From Hydrangea macrophylla (lineage: Eukaryota > Streptophyta > Magnoliopsida > Cornales > Hydrangeaceae): a DNA stretch of 64,000 nucleotides. The stretch spans positions 27,828,001-27,892,000 of the forward strand of contig CM066993.1 in assembly GCA_033977485.1 (NCBI GenBank), given 5' to 3'. Numbering within the stretch: the stretch's first letter is position 1; each line of letters starts with the position of its first letter. Both the position numbers and the translations under genes were made by a program. Positions 49,608-62,701 of the stretch are shown in pieces. Under the pieces are notes generated by a model. That model worked only from the letters and a program-made list of their open reading frames with translations. It made no database searches and was not told where the DNA came from.

Positions 49608-52600
49608 CTCAAAGAATCACCGCTTCGTCACGAAGAACCGAAAGCGTTACGGAGTACAAGAACATCCATTTCGTCACGAAGAACCGAAATGAGTCTTTAT
49701 TCAAAGAATCACTGCTTCGTCACGAAGCACCGAAAGCGTTACGGAATACAAGAACATCCATTTCGTCACGAAGAACCGAAAGGAGTCTTTACTCAAAGAA
49801 TCACCGCTTCGTCACGAAGAACCGAAAGCGTTACGGAGTATAAGAACATCCATTTCATCACGAAGAACCGAAAGGAGTCTTTACTGAAAGAATCACCGTG
49901 CTTCGTCACGAAGAACCGAAAATGTTACGGAGTACAAGAACATCCATTTCATCACGAAGAACCGAAAGGAGTCTTTACTCAAAGAATCACCGCTTCGTCA
50001 CGAAGAACCGAAAGCGTTACGGAGTACAAGAACATCCATTTCGTCACGAAGAACCGAAAGGAGTTTTCACTCAAAAATCACCGCTTCGTCACAAAGAACC
50101 GAAAGCGTTACGGAGTACAAGAACATCCATTTCGTCACGAAGAATCGAAAGGAGTCTTTACTCAAAGAATCACCGCTTTGTCACGAAGAACCGAAAGCGT
50201 TACGGAGTACAAGAACATCCATTTCATCACGAAGAATCGAAAGGAGTCTTTACTCAAAGAATCACCGCTTCGTCACGAAGAACTGAAAGCGTTACGGAGT
50301 ACAAGAACATCCATTTCGTCACGAAGAACCGAAAGGAGTCTTTACTGAAAGAATCACCGCTTCGTCACGAAGAACTGAAAGCGTTATAGAGTACAAGAAC
50401 ATCCATTTCGTCACGAAGAACCGAAAGCAGTCTTTACTCAAAGAATCACCGCTTCGTCACGAAGAACCGAAAGCGTTACGGAGTACAAGAACATCCATTT
50501 CGTCACGAACAACCGAAAGGAGTCTTTATTCAAAGAATCACCGCTTCGTCACGAAGAACAGAAAGTGTTACGGAGTACAAGAACATCCATTTCGTCACGA
50601 AGAACCGAAAGGAGTCTTTACTCAAAGAATCACCGCTTCGTCACGAAGAACCGAAAGCGTTACGGAGTATAAGAACATCCATTTTGTCACGAAGAACCGA
50701 AAGGAGTCTTTACTGAAAGAATCACCGCGCTTCGTCACGAAGCACCGAAAGCGTTACGGAGTACAAGAACATCCATTTCGTCACGAAGAACCGAAAGGAG
50801 TCTTTACTCAAAGAATCACCGCTTCGTCACGAAGAACCGAAAGCGTTACGGAGTATAAGAACATCCATTTCATCACGAAGAACCGAAAGGAGTCTTTACT
50901 GAAAGAATCACCGTGCTTCGTCACGAAGAACCGAAAATGTTACGGAGTACAAGAACATCCATTTCATCACGAAGAACCGAAAGGAGTCTTTACTCAAAGA
51001 ATCACCGCTTCGTCACGAAGAACCGAAAGCGTTACGGAGTACAAGAACATCCATTTCGTCACGAAGAACCGAAAGGAGTTTTCACTCAAAAATCACCGCT
51101 TCGTCACAAAGAACCGAAAGCGTTACGGAGTACAAGAACATCCATTTCGTCACGAAGAATCGAAAGGAGTCTTTACTCAAAGAATCACCGCTTTGTCACG
51201 AAGAACCGAAAGCGTTACGGAGTACAAGAACATCCATTTCATCACGAAGAACCGAAAGGAGTCTTTACTCAAAGAATCACCGCTTCGTCACGAAGAACTG
51301 AAAGCGTTACGGAGTACAAGAAAATCCATTTCGTCACGAAGAACCGAAAGGAGTTTTCACTCAAAAATCACCGCTTCGTCACAAAGAACCGAAAGCGTTA
51401 CGGAGTACAAGAACATCCATTTCGTCACGAAGAATCGAAAGGAGTCTTTACTCAAAGAATCACCGCTTTGTCACGAAGAACCGAAAGCGTTACGGAGTAC
51501 AAGAACATCCATTTCATCACGAAGAACCGAAAGGAGTCTTTACTCAAAGAATCACCGCTTCGTCACGAAGAACTGAAAGCGTTACGGAGTACAAGAACAT
51601 CCATTTCGTCACGAAGAACCGAAAGGAGTCTTTACTGAAAGAATCACCGCTTCGTCACGAAGAACTGAAAGCGTTATAGAGTACAAGAACATCCATTTCG
51701 TCACGAAGAACCGAAAGCAGTCTTTACTCAAAGAATCACCGCTTCGTCACGAAGAACCGAAAGCGTTACGGAGTACAAGAACATCCATTTCGTCACGAAC
51801 AACCGAAAGGAGTCTTTATTCAAAGAATCACCGCTTCGTCACGAAGAACAGAAAGTGTTACGGAGAACAAGAACATCCATTTCGTCACGAAGAACCGAAA
51901 GGAGTCTTTATTCAAAGAATCACCGCTTCGTCACGAAGAACAGAAAGTGTTACGGAGAACAAGAACATCCATTTCGTCACGAAGAACCGAAAGGAGTCTT
52001 TATTCAAAGAATCACCGCTTCGTCACGAAGAACCGAAAGCGTTACGGAGTACAAGAACATCCATTTCATCACGAAGAACCGAAAGGAGTTTTTACTCAAA
52101 GAATCACCGCTTCGTCACGAAGAACCGAAAGCGTTACGGAGTATAAGAACATCCATTTTGTCACAAAGAACAGAAAGGAGTCTTTACTGAAAGAATCACC
52201 GCGCTTCGTCACGAAGAACCGAAAACGTTACGAAGTACAAGAACATCCATTTCGTCACGAAGAACCGAAAGGAGTCTTTACTCAAAGAATCACCGCTTCG
52301 TCACGAAGAACCGAAAGCGTTACGGAGTACAAGAACATCCATTTCATCACGAAGAACCGAAAGGAGTTTTCACTCAAAAATCACCGCTTCGTCACAAAGA
52401 ACCGAAAGCGTTACAGAGTACAAGAACATCCATTTCGTCACGAAGAATCGAAAGGAGTCTTTACTCAAAGAATCACCGCTTTGTCACGAAGAACCGAAAG
52501 CGTTACGGAGTACAAGAACATCCATTTTGTCACGAAGAACCGAAAGGAGTTTTCACTCAAAAATCACCGCTTCGTCACAAAGAACCGAAAGCGTTACGGA

Positions 52601-53630
52601 GTACAAGAACATCCATTTCGTCACGAAGAATCGAAAGGAGTCTTTACTCAAAGAATCACCGCTTTGTCACGAAGAACCGAAAGCGTTACGGAGTACAAGA
52701 ACATCCATTTCATCACGAAGAACCGAAAGGAGTCTTTACTCAAAGAATCACCGCTTCGTCATGAAGAACTGAAAGCGTTACGGAGTACAAGAACATCCAT
52801 TTCGTCACGAAGAACCGAAAGGAGTTTTCACTCAAAAATCACCGCTTCGTCACAAAGAACCGAAATCGTTACGGAGTACAAGAACATCCATTTCGTCACG
52901 AAGAATCGAAAGGAGTCTTTACTCAAAGAATCACCGCTTTGTCACGAAGAACCGAAAGCGTTACGGAGTACAAGAACATCCATTTCATCACGAAGAACCG
53001 AAAGGAGTCTTTACTCAAAGAATCACCGCTTCGTCATGAAGAACTGAAAGCGTTACGGAGTACAAGAACATCCATTTCGTCACGAAGAACCGAAAGGAGT
53101 CTTTACTGAAAGAATCACCGCTTCGTCACGAAGAACTGAAAGCGTTATAGAGTACCAGAACATCCATTTCGTCACAAAGAACCGAAAGCAGTCTTTACTC
53201 AAAGAATCACCGCTTCGTCACGAAGAGCCGAAAGCGTTACGGAGTACAAGAACATCCATTTCGTCACGAAGAACTGAAAGCAGTCTTTACTCAAAGAATC
53301 ACCGCTTCGTCACGAAGAACCGAAAGCGTTACGGAGTACAAGAACATCCATTTCATCACGAAGAACCGAAAGGAGTCTTTATTCAAAGAATCACTGCTTC
53401 GTCACGAAGCACCGAAAGCGTTACGGAGTACAAGAACATCCATTTCGTCATGAAGAACCGAAAGGAGTCTTTACTCAAAGAATCACCGCTTCGTCACGAA
53501 GAACCGAAAGCGTTACGGAGTACAAGAACATCCATTTCGTCACGAAGAACCGAAATGAGTCTTTATTCAAAGAATCACTGCTTCGTCACGAAGCACCGAA
53601 AGCGTTACGGAGTACAAGAACATCCATTTC
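49608..53630 (+). repeat. Second copy of the ~5-kb spaced duplication
   Basis: This reproduces 44640-48570 with one additional 92-bp unit near 51.85-51.95 kb. There, the GAACAGAAAGTGTTACGGAGAAC dimer appears twice in a row instead of once, which changes the offset from 4,968 to 5,060 bp. Private differences include CGGAATACAAG near 49742, GAAGAATCG near 50234, AGAAAATCC near 51321, and CATTTCATC near 52067 and 52345. It provides a clear example of single-unit gain after block duplication. Confidence 0.78.
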
Positions 53631-53694
53631 CTCACGAAGAACCGAAAGCGTTACGGAGTATAAGAACATCCATTTCATCACGAAGAACCGAAAG
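53603..53694 (+). repeat. A-A junction: break in the A-B alternation
   Basis: Two A halves lie directly next to each other: 53603-53648 begins CGTTACGGAGTACAAG and 53649-53694 begins CGTTACGGAGTATAAG, with no B half between. The first A carries a unique TTTCCTCACGAAG in place of TTTCGTCACGAAG. This is the only break of strict alternation I noticed in the window. It is what recombination between the shared 21-bp cores of an A and a B half would produce, with loss of an odd number of 46-bp halves. Confidence 0.85.
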
Positions 53695-55434
53695 GAGTCT
53701 TTACTGAAAGAATCACCGTGCTTCGTCACGAAGAACCGAAAATGTTACGGAGTACAAGAACATCCATTTCATCACGAAGAACCGAAAGGAGTCTTTACTC
53801 AAAGAATCACCGCTTCGTCACGAAGAACCGAAAGCGTTACGGAGTACAAGAACATCCATTTCGTCACGAAGAACCGAAAGGAGTTTTCACTCAAAAATCA
53901 CCGCTTCGTCACAAAGAACCGAAAGCGTTACGGAGTACAAGAACATCCATTTCGTCACGAAGAATCGAAAGGAGTCTTTACTCAAAGAATCACCGCTTTG
54001 TCACGAAGAACCGAAAGCGTTACGGAGTACAAGAACATCCATTTCATCACGAAGAACCGAAAGGAGTCTTTACTCAAAGAATCACCGCTTCGTCACGAAG
54101 AACTGAAAGCGTTACGGAGTACAAGAACATCCATTTCGTCACGAAGAACCGAAAGGAGTTTTCACTCAAAAATCACCGCTTCGTCACAAAGAACCGAAAG
54201 CGTTACGGAGTACAAGAACATCCATTTCGTCACGAAGAATCGAAAGGAGTCTTTACTCAAAGAATCACCGTTTTGTCACGAAGAACCGAAAGCGTTACGG
54301 AGTACAAGAACATCCATTTCATCACGAAGAACCGAAAGGAGTCTTTACTCAAAGAATCACCGCTTCGTCACGAAGAACTGAAAGCGTTACGGAGTACAAG
54401 AACATCCATTTCGTCACGAAGAACCGAAAGGAGTCTTTACTGAAAGAATCACCGCTTCGTCACGAAGAACTGAAAGCGTTATAGAGTACAAGAACATCCA
54501 TTTCGTCACGAAGAACCGAAAGCAGTCTTTACTCAAAGAATCACCGCTTCGTCACGAAGAACCGAAAGCGTTACGGAGTACAAGAACATCCATTTCGTCA
54601 CGAAGAACCGAAAGGAGTCTTTATTCAAAGAATCACCGCTTCGTCACGAAGAACAGAAAGTGTTACGGAGTACAAGAACATCCATTTCGTCACGAAGAAT
54701 CGAAAGGAGTCTTTACTCAAAGAATCACCGCTTTGTCACGAAGAACTGAAAGCGTTACGGAGTACAAGAACATCCATTTCATCACGAAGAACCGAAAGGA
54801 GTCTTTACTCAAAGAATCACCGCTTCGTCACGAAGAACTGAAAGCGTTACGGAGTACAAGAACATCCATTTCGTCACGAAGAACCGAAAGGAGTCTTTAC
54901 TGAAAGAATCACCGCTTCGTCACGAAGAACTGAAAGCGTTATAGAGTACAAGAACATCCATTTCGTCACGAAGAACCGAAAGCAGTCTTTACTCAAAGAA
55001 TCACCGCTTCGTCACGAAGAACCGAAAGCGTTACGGAGTACAAGAACATCCATTTCGTCACGAACAACCGAAAGGAGTCTTTATTCAAAGAATCACCGCT
55101 TCGTCACGAAGAACAGAAAGTGTTACGGAGTACAAGAACATCCATTTCGTCACGAAGAACCGAAAGGAGTCTTTACTCAAAGAATCACCGCTTCGTCACG
55201 AAGAACCGAAAGCGTTACGGAGTATAAGAACATCCATTTTGTCACGAAGAACCGAAAGGAGTCTTTACTGAAAGAATCACCGCGCTTCGTCACGAAGAAC
55301 CGAAAACGTTACGGAGTACAAGAACATCCATTTTGTCATGAAGAACCGAAAGGAGTCTTTACTCAAAGAATCACCGCTTCGTCACGAAGAACTGAAAGCG
55401 TTATAGAGTACAAGAACATCCATTTCGTCACGAA
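53695..55434 (+). repeat. Array segment resembling 45.9-47 and 50.9-51.9 kb
   Basis: After the phase break, the order CCGTGCTTCG long B, AAAATGTTACGG, short B halves and GAATCGAAAG units repeats that seen from 45.93 and 50.90 kb, until about 54.6 kb. The segment then switches to units with GAACAGAAAGTG and CACGAACAACCG (near 55063), followed by GAAAACGTTACGG with CATTTTGTCATGAAG near 55330. Private CACCGTTTTGTC occurs near 54268. No unique sequence was found. Confidence 0.65.
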
Positions 55435-56014
55435 GAAGCAAAAGGAGTCTTTGCTCAAAGAATCACCGCTTCGTCACGAAGAACCGAAAACGTTACGGAG
55501 TACAAGAACATCCATTTCATCACGAAGAACCGAAAGGTGTCTTTATTCAAAGAATCACTGCTTCGTTACGAAGCACCGAAAGCGTTACGGAGTACAAGAA
55601 CATCCATTTTGTCACGAAGAACCGAAAGCAGTCTTTACTCAAAGAATCACCGCTTCGTCACGAAGAACCGAAAGCGTTACGGAGTACAAGAACATCCATT
55701 TCGTCACGAAGAACCGAAAGGAGTCTTTATTCAAAGAATCACCGCTTCGTCACGAAGAACAGAAAGTGTTACGGAGTACAAGAACATCCATTTCGTCACG
55801 AAGAATCGAAAGGAGTCTTTACTCAAAGAATCACCGCTTTGTCACGAAGAACCGAAAGCGTTACGGAGTACAAGAACATCCATTTCATCACGAAGAACCG
55901 AAAGGAGTCTTTACTCAAAGAATCACCGCTTCGTCACGAAGAACTGAAAGCGTTACGGAGTACAAGAACATCCATTTCGTCACGAAGAACCGAAAGGAGT
56001 CTTTACTGAAAGAA

Positions 56015-56938
56015 TCACCGCTTCGTCACGAAGAACTGAAAGCGTTATAGAGTACAAGAACATCCATTTCGTCACGAAGAACCGAAAGCAGTCTTTACTC
56101 AAAGAATCACCGCTTCGTCACGAAGAACCGAAAGCGTTACGGAGTACAAGAACATCCATTTCGTCACGAACAACCGAAAGGAGTCTTTATTCAAAGAATC
56201 ACCGCTTCGTCACGAAGAACAGAAAGTGTTACGGAGTACAAGAACGTCCATTTCGTCACGAAGAACCGAAAGGAGTCTTTACTCAAAGAATCACCGCTTC
56301 GTCACGAAGAACCGAAAGCGTTACGGAGTATAAGAACATCCATTTTGTCACGAAGAACCGAAAGGAGTCTTTACTGAAAGAATCACCGCGCTTCGTCACG
56401 AAGAACCGAAAACGTTACGGAGTACAAGAACATCCATTTTGTCATGAAGAACCGAAAGGAGTCTTTACTCAAAGAATCACCGCTTCGTCACGAAGAACTG
56501 AAAGCGTTATAGAGTACAAGAACATCCATTTCGTCACGAAGAACCGAAAGCAGTCTTTACTCAAAGAATCACCGCTTCGTCACGAAGAACCGAAAGCGTT
56601 ACGGAGTACAAGAACATCCATTTCGTCACGAACAACCGAAAGGAGTCTTTATTCAAAGAATCACCGCTTCGTCACGAAGAACAGAAAGTGTTACGGAGTA
56701 CAAGAACATCCATTTCGTCACGAAGAACCGAAAGGAGTCTTTACTCAAAGAATCACCGCTTCGTCACGAAGAACCGAAAGCGTTACGGAGTATAAGAACA
56801 TCCATTTTGTCACGAAGAACCGAAAGGAGTCTTTACTGAAAGAATCACCGCGCTTCGTCACGAAGAACCGAAAACGTTACGGAGTACAAGAACATCCATT
56901 TTGTCATGAAGAACCGAAAGGAGTCTTTACTCAAAGAA
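56015..56938 (+). repeat. 462-bp higher-order repeat, two tandem copies
   Basis: Copy 1 is about 56015-56476 and copy 2 about 56477-56938: five dimers plus the two-base insertion of the long B. The markers CGTTATAGAG (56043 and 56505), CAGTC (56089 and 56551) and CACGAACAACCG (56171 and 56633) are all exactly 462 bp apart. A private AACGTCC at about 56245 in copy 1 replaces AACATCC. Confidence 0.82.
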
Positions 56939-58409
56939 TCACCGCTTCGTCACGAAGAACTGAAAGCGTTATAGAGTACAAGAACATCCATTTCGTCACG
57001 AAGAAGCAAAAGGAGTCTTTGCTCAAAGAATCACCGCTTCGTCACGAAGAACCGAAAACGTTACGGAGTACAAGAACATGCATTTCATCACGAAGAACCG
57101 AAAGGTGTCTTTATTCAAAGAATCACTGCTTCGTTACGAAGCACCGAAAGCGTTACGGAGTACAAGAACATCCATTTTGTCACGAAGAACCGAAAGCAGT
57201 CTTTACTCAAAGAATCACCGCTTCGTCACGAAGAACCGAAAGCGTTACGGAGTACAAGAACATCCATTTCGTCACGAAGAACCGAAAGGAGTCTTTATTC
57301 AAAGAATCACCGCTTCGTCACGAAGAACCGAAAGCGTTACGGAGTACAAGAACATCCATTTCGTCACGAAGAACCGAAAGGAGTCTTTACTCAAAGAATC
57401 ACCGCTTCGTCACGAAGAACTGAAAGCGTTATAGAGTACAAGAACATCCATTTCGTCACGAAGAACTGAAAGCAGTCTTTACTCAAAGAATCACCGCTTC
57501 GTCACGAAGAACCGAAAGCGTTACGGAGTACAAGAACATCCATTTCGTCACGAAGAACCGAAAGGAGTCTTTATTCAAAGAATCACCGCTTCGTCACGAA
57601 GAACCGAAAGCGTTACGGAGTATAAGAACATCCATTTTGTCACGAAGAACCGAAAGGAGTCTTTACTGAAAGAATCACCGCGCTTCGTCACGAAGAACCG
57701 AAAACGTTACGGAGTACAAGAACATCCATTTTGTCATGAAGAACCGAAAGGAGTCTTTACTCAAAGAATCACCGCTTCGTCACGAAGAACTGAAAGCGTT
57801 ATAGAGTACAAGAACATCCATTTCGTCACGAAGAAGCAAAAGGAGTCTTTGCTCAAAGAATCACCGCTTCGTCACGAAGAACCGAAAACGTTACGGAGTA
57901 CAAGAACATGCATTTCATCACGAAGAACCGAAAGGTGTCTTTATTCAAAGAATCACTGCTTCGTTACGAAGCACCGAAAGCGTTACGGAGTACAAGAACA
58001 TCCATTTTGTCACGAAGAACCGAAAGCAGTCTTTACTCAAAGAATCACCGCTTCGTCACGAAGAACCGAAAGCGTTACGGAGTACAAGAACATCCATTTC
58101 GTCACGAAGAACCGAAAGGAGTCTTTATTCAAAGAATCACCGCTTCGTCACGAAGAACCGAAAGCGTTACGGAGTACAAGAACATCCATTTCGTCACGAA
58201 GAACCGAAAGGAGTCTTTACTCAAAGAATCACCGCTTCGTCACGAAGAACTGAAAGCGTTATAGAGTACAAGAACATCCATTTCGTCACGAAGAACTGAA
58301 AGCAGTCTTTACTCAAAGAATCACCGCTTCGTCACGAAGAACCGAAAGCGTTACGGAGTACAAGAACATCCATTTCGTCACGAAGAACCGAAAGGAGTCT
58401 TTATTCAAA
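56750..58409 (+). repeat. 830-bp higher-order repeat, two tandem copies
   Basis: Copy 1 is about 56750-57579 and copy 2 about 57580-58409, nine dimers plus the two inserted bases of one long B half. Both contain TATAAG with TTTGTCACG (56781 and 57611), GAAGAAGCAAAAGG, AACATGCATTTC (near 57078 and 57908) and GAAAGGTGTC. The ATG in AACATGCATT is not found in the related units near 55510 and 60488, so these two copies descend from one changed parent. Confidence 0.83.
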
Positions 58410-61400
58410 GAATCACCGCTTCGTCACGAAGAACCGAAAGCGTTACGGAGTACAAGAACATCCATTTCGTCACGAAGAACCGAAAGGAGTTTTTACTCAA
58501 AGAATCACCGCTTCGTCATGAAGAACCGAAAGCGTTACGGAGTATAAGAACATCCATTTTGTCACAAAGAACAGAAAGGAGTCTTTACTGAAAGAATCAC
58601 CGCGCTTCGTCACGAAGAACCGAAAACGTTACGAAGTACAAGAACATCCATTTCGTCACGAAGAACCGAAAGGAGTCTTTACTCAAAGAATCACCGCTTC
58701 GTCACGAAGAACCGAAAGCGTTACGGAGTACAAGAACATCCATTTCGTCACGAAGAACCGAAAGGAGTTTTCACTCAAAAATCACCGCTTCGTCACAAAG
58801 AACCGAAAGCGTTACAGAGTACAAGAACATCCATTTTGTCACGATGAACCGAAAGGAGTCTTTACTCAAAGAATCACCGCTTCGTCACGAAGAACCGAAA
58901 GCGTTACGGAGTACAAGAACATCCATTTCGTCACGAAGAGCCGAAAGGAGTCTTTACTCAAAGAATCAACGCTTCGTCACGAAGAACTGAAAGCGTTACG
59001 GAGTACAAGAACATCCATTTCGTCACGAAGAACCGAAAGGAGTCTTTACTGAAAGAATCACCGCTTCGTCACGAAGAACTGAAAGCGTTATAGAGTACAA
59101 GAACATCCATTTCGTCACGAAGAACCGAAAGCAGTCTTTACTCAAAGAATCACCGCTTCGTCACGAAGAACCGAAAGCGTTACGGAGTACAAGAACATCC
59201 ATTTCGTCACGAACAACCGAAAGGAGTCTTTATTCAAAGAATCACCGCTTCGTCACGAAGAACAGAAAGTGTTACGGAGTACAAGAACATCCATTTCGTC
59301 ACGAAGAACCGAAAGGAGTCTTTACTCAAAGAATCACCGCTTCGTCACGAAGAACCGAAAGCGTTACGGAGTATAAGAACATCCATTTTGTCACGAAGAA
59401 CCGAAAGGAGTCTTTACTGAAAGAATCACCGCGCTTCGTCACGAAGAACCGAAAACGTTACGGAGTACAAGAACATCCATTTCGTCATGAAGAACCGAAA
59501 GGAGTCTTTACTCAAAGAATCACCGCTTCGTCACGAAGAACTGAAAGCGTTATAGAGTACAAGAACATCCATTTCGTCACAAAGAAGCAAAAGGAGTCTT
59601 TGCTCAAAGAATCACCGCTTCGTCACGAAGAACCGAAAACGTTACGGAGTACAAGAACATCCATTTCGTCATGAAGAACCGAAAGGAGTCTTTACTCAAA
59701 GAATCACCGCTTCGTCACAAAGAACCGAAAGCGTTACGGAGTACAAGAACATCCATTTCGTCACGAAGAACCGAAAGGAGTCTTTACTCAAAGAATCACC
59801 GCTTCGTCACGAAGAACCGAAAGCGTTACGGAGTACAAGAACATCCATTTCGTCACGAAGAACCGAAAGGAGTCTTTACTCAAAGAATCACCGCTTTGTC
59901 ACGAAGAACTGAAAGCGTTACGGAGTACAAGAACATCCATTTCGTCACGAAAAACCGAAAGCAGTCTTTACTCAAAGAATCACCGCTTCGTCACGAAGAA
60001 CCGAAAGCGTTACGGATTACAAGAACATCCATTTCGTCACGAAGAACCGAAAGGAGTCTTTATTCAAAGAATCACCGCTTCGTCACGAAGAACCGAAAGC
60101 GTTACGGAGTACAAGAACATCCATTTCATCACGAAGAACCGAAAGGAGTCTTTATTCAAAGAATCACTGCTTCGTCACGAAGCACCGAAAGCGTTACGGA
60201 GTACAAGAACATCCATTTTGTCACGAAGAACCGAAAGGAGTCTTTACTGAAAGAATCACCGCGCTTCGTCACGAAGAACCGAAAACGTTACGGAGTACAA
60301 GAACATCCATTTTGTCATGAAGAACCGAAAGGAGTCTTTACTCAAAGAATCACCGCTTCGTCACGAAGAACTGAAAGCGTTATAGAGTACAAGAACATCC
60401 ATTTCGTCACGAAGAAGCAAAAGGAGTCTTTGCTCAAAGAATCACCGCTTCATCACGAAGAACCGAAAACGTTACGGAGTACAAGAACATCCATTTCATC
60501 ACGAAGAACCGAAAGGTGTCTTTATTCAAAGAATCACTGCTTCGTTACGAAGCACCGAAAGCGTTACGGAGTACAAGAACATCCATTTTGTCACGAAGAA
60601 CCGAAAGCAGTCTTTACTCAAAGAATCACCGCTTCGTCACGAAGAACCGAAAGCGTTACGGAGTACAAGAACATCCATTTCGTCACGAAGAACCGAAAGG
60701 AGTCTTTATTCAAAGAATCACCGCTTCGTCACGAAGAACCGAAAGCGTTACGGAGTACAAGAACATCCATTTCGTCACGAAGAACCGAAAGGAGTCTTTA
60801 CTCAAAGAATCACCGCTTCGTCACGAAGAACTGAAAGCGTTATAGAGTACAAGAACATCCATTTCGTCACGAAGAACTGAAAGCAGTCTTTACTCAAAGA
60901 ATCACCGCTTCGTCACGAAGAACCGAAAGCGTTACGGAGTACAAGAACATCCATTTCGTCACGAAGAACCGAAAGGAGTCTTTATTCAAAGAATCACCGC
61001 TTCGTCACGAAGAACCGAAAGCGTTACGGAGTACAAGAACATCCATTTCGTCACGAAGAACCGAAAGGAGTTTTTACTCAAAGAATCACCGCTTCGTCAT
61101 GAAGAACCGAAAGCGTTACGGAGTATAAGAACATCCATTTTGTCACAAAGAACAGAAAGGAGTCTTTACTGAAAGAATCACCGCGCTTCGTCACGAAGAA
61201 CCGAAAACGTTACGAAGTACAAGAACATCCATTTCGTCACGAAGAACCGAAAGGAGTCTTTACTCAAAGAATCACCGCTTCGTCACGAAGAACCGAAAGC
61301 GTTACGGAGTACAAGAACATCCATTTCGTCACGAAGAACCGAAAGGAGTTTTCACTCAAAAATCACCGCTTCGTCACAAAGAACCGAAAGCGTTACAGAG

Positions 61401-62701
61401 TACAAGAACATCCATTTTGTCACGATGAACCGAAAGGAGTCTTTACTCAAAGAATCACCGCTTCGTCACGAAGAACCGAAAGCGTTACGGAGTACAAGAA
61501 CATCCATTTCGTCACGAAGAGCCGAAAGGAGTCTTTACTCAAAGAATCAACGCTTCGTCACGAAGAACTGAAAGCGTTACGGAGTACAAGAACATCCATT
61601 TCGTCACGAAGAACCGAAAGGAGTCTTTACTGAAAGAATCACCGCTTCGTCACGAAGAACTGAAAGCGTCATAGAGTACAAGAACATCCATTTCGTCACG
61701 AAGAACCGAAAGCAGTCTTTACTCAAAGAATCACCGCTTCGTCACGAAGAACCGAAAGCGTTACGGAGTACAAGAACATCCATTTCGTCACGAACAACCG
61801 AAAGGAGTCTTTATTCAAAGAATCACCGCTTCGTCACGAAGAACAGAAAGTGTTACGGAGTACAAGAACATCCATTTCGTCACGAAGAACCGAAAGGAGT
61901 CTTTACTCAAAGAATCACCGCTTCGTCACGAAGAACCGAAAGCGTTACGGAGTATAAGAACATCCATTTTGTCACGAAGAACCGAAAGGAGTCTTTACTG
62001 AAAGAATCACCGCGCTTCGTCACGAAGAACCGAAAACGTTACGGAGTACAAGAACATCCATTTCGTCATGAAGAACCGAAAGGAGTCTTTACTCAAAGAA
62101 TCACCGCTTCGTCACGAAGAACTGAAAGCGTTATAGAGTACAAGAACATCCATTTCGTCACGAAGAAGCAAAAGGAGTCTTTGCTCAAAGAATCACCGCT
62201 TCGTCACGAAGAACCGAAAACGTTACGGAGTACAAGAACATCCATTTCGTCATGAAGAACCGAAAGGAGTCTTTACTCAAAGAATCACCGCTTCGTCACA
62301 AAGAACCGAAAGCGTTACGGAGTACAAGAACATCCATTTCGTCACGAAGAACCGAAAGGAGTCTTTACTCAAAGAATCACCGCTTCGTCACGAAGAACCG
62401 AAAGCGTTACGGAGTACAAGAACATCCATTTCGTCACGAAGAACCTAAAGGAGTCTTTACTCAAAGAATCACCGCTTTGTCACGAAGAACTGAAAGCGTT
62501 ACGGAGTACAAGAACATCCATTTCGTCACGAAAAACCGAAAGCAGTCTTTACTCAAAGAATCACCGCTTCGTCACGAAGAACCGAAAGCGTTACGGAGTA
62601 CAAGAACATCCATTTCGTCACGAAGAACCGAAAGGAGTCTTTATTCAAAGAATCACCGCTTCGTCACGAAGAACCGAAAGCGTTACGGAGTACAAGAACA
62701 T
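57625..62701 (+). repeat. 2,581-bp spaced duplication, two copies
   Basis: About 57625-60120 matches about 60206-62701 at a constant offset of 2,581 bp (28 dimers plus five bases), so the copies are almost adjacent. Shared unusual markers include CTTCGTCATGAAGAACCG near 58509 and 61090, CACGATGAACCG near 58842 and 61423, CACGAAGAGCCG near 58937 and 61518, and ATCAACGCTTCG near 58966 and 61547. Private differences are GCGTCATAG near 61668 against GCGTTATAG near 59087, GGATTACAAG near 60015, and GAACCTAAAGG near 62444. Confidence 0.85.
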
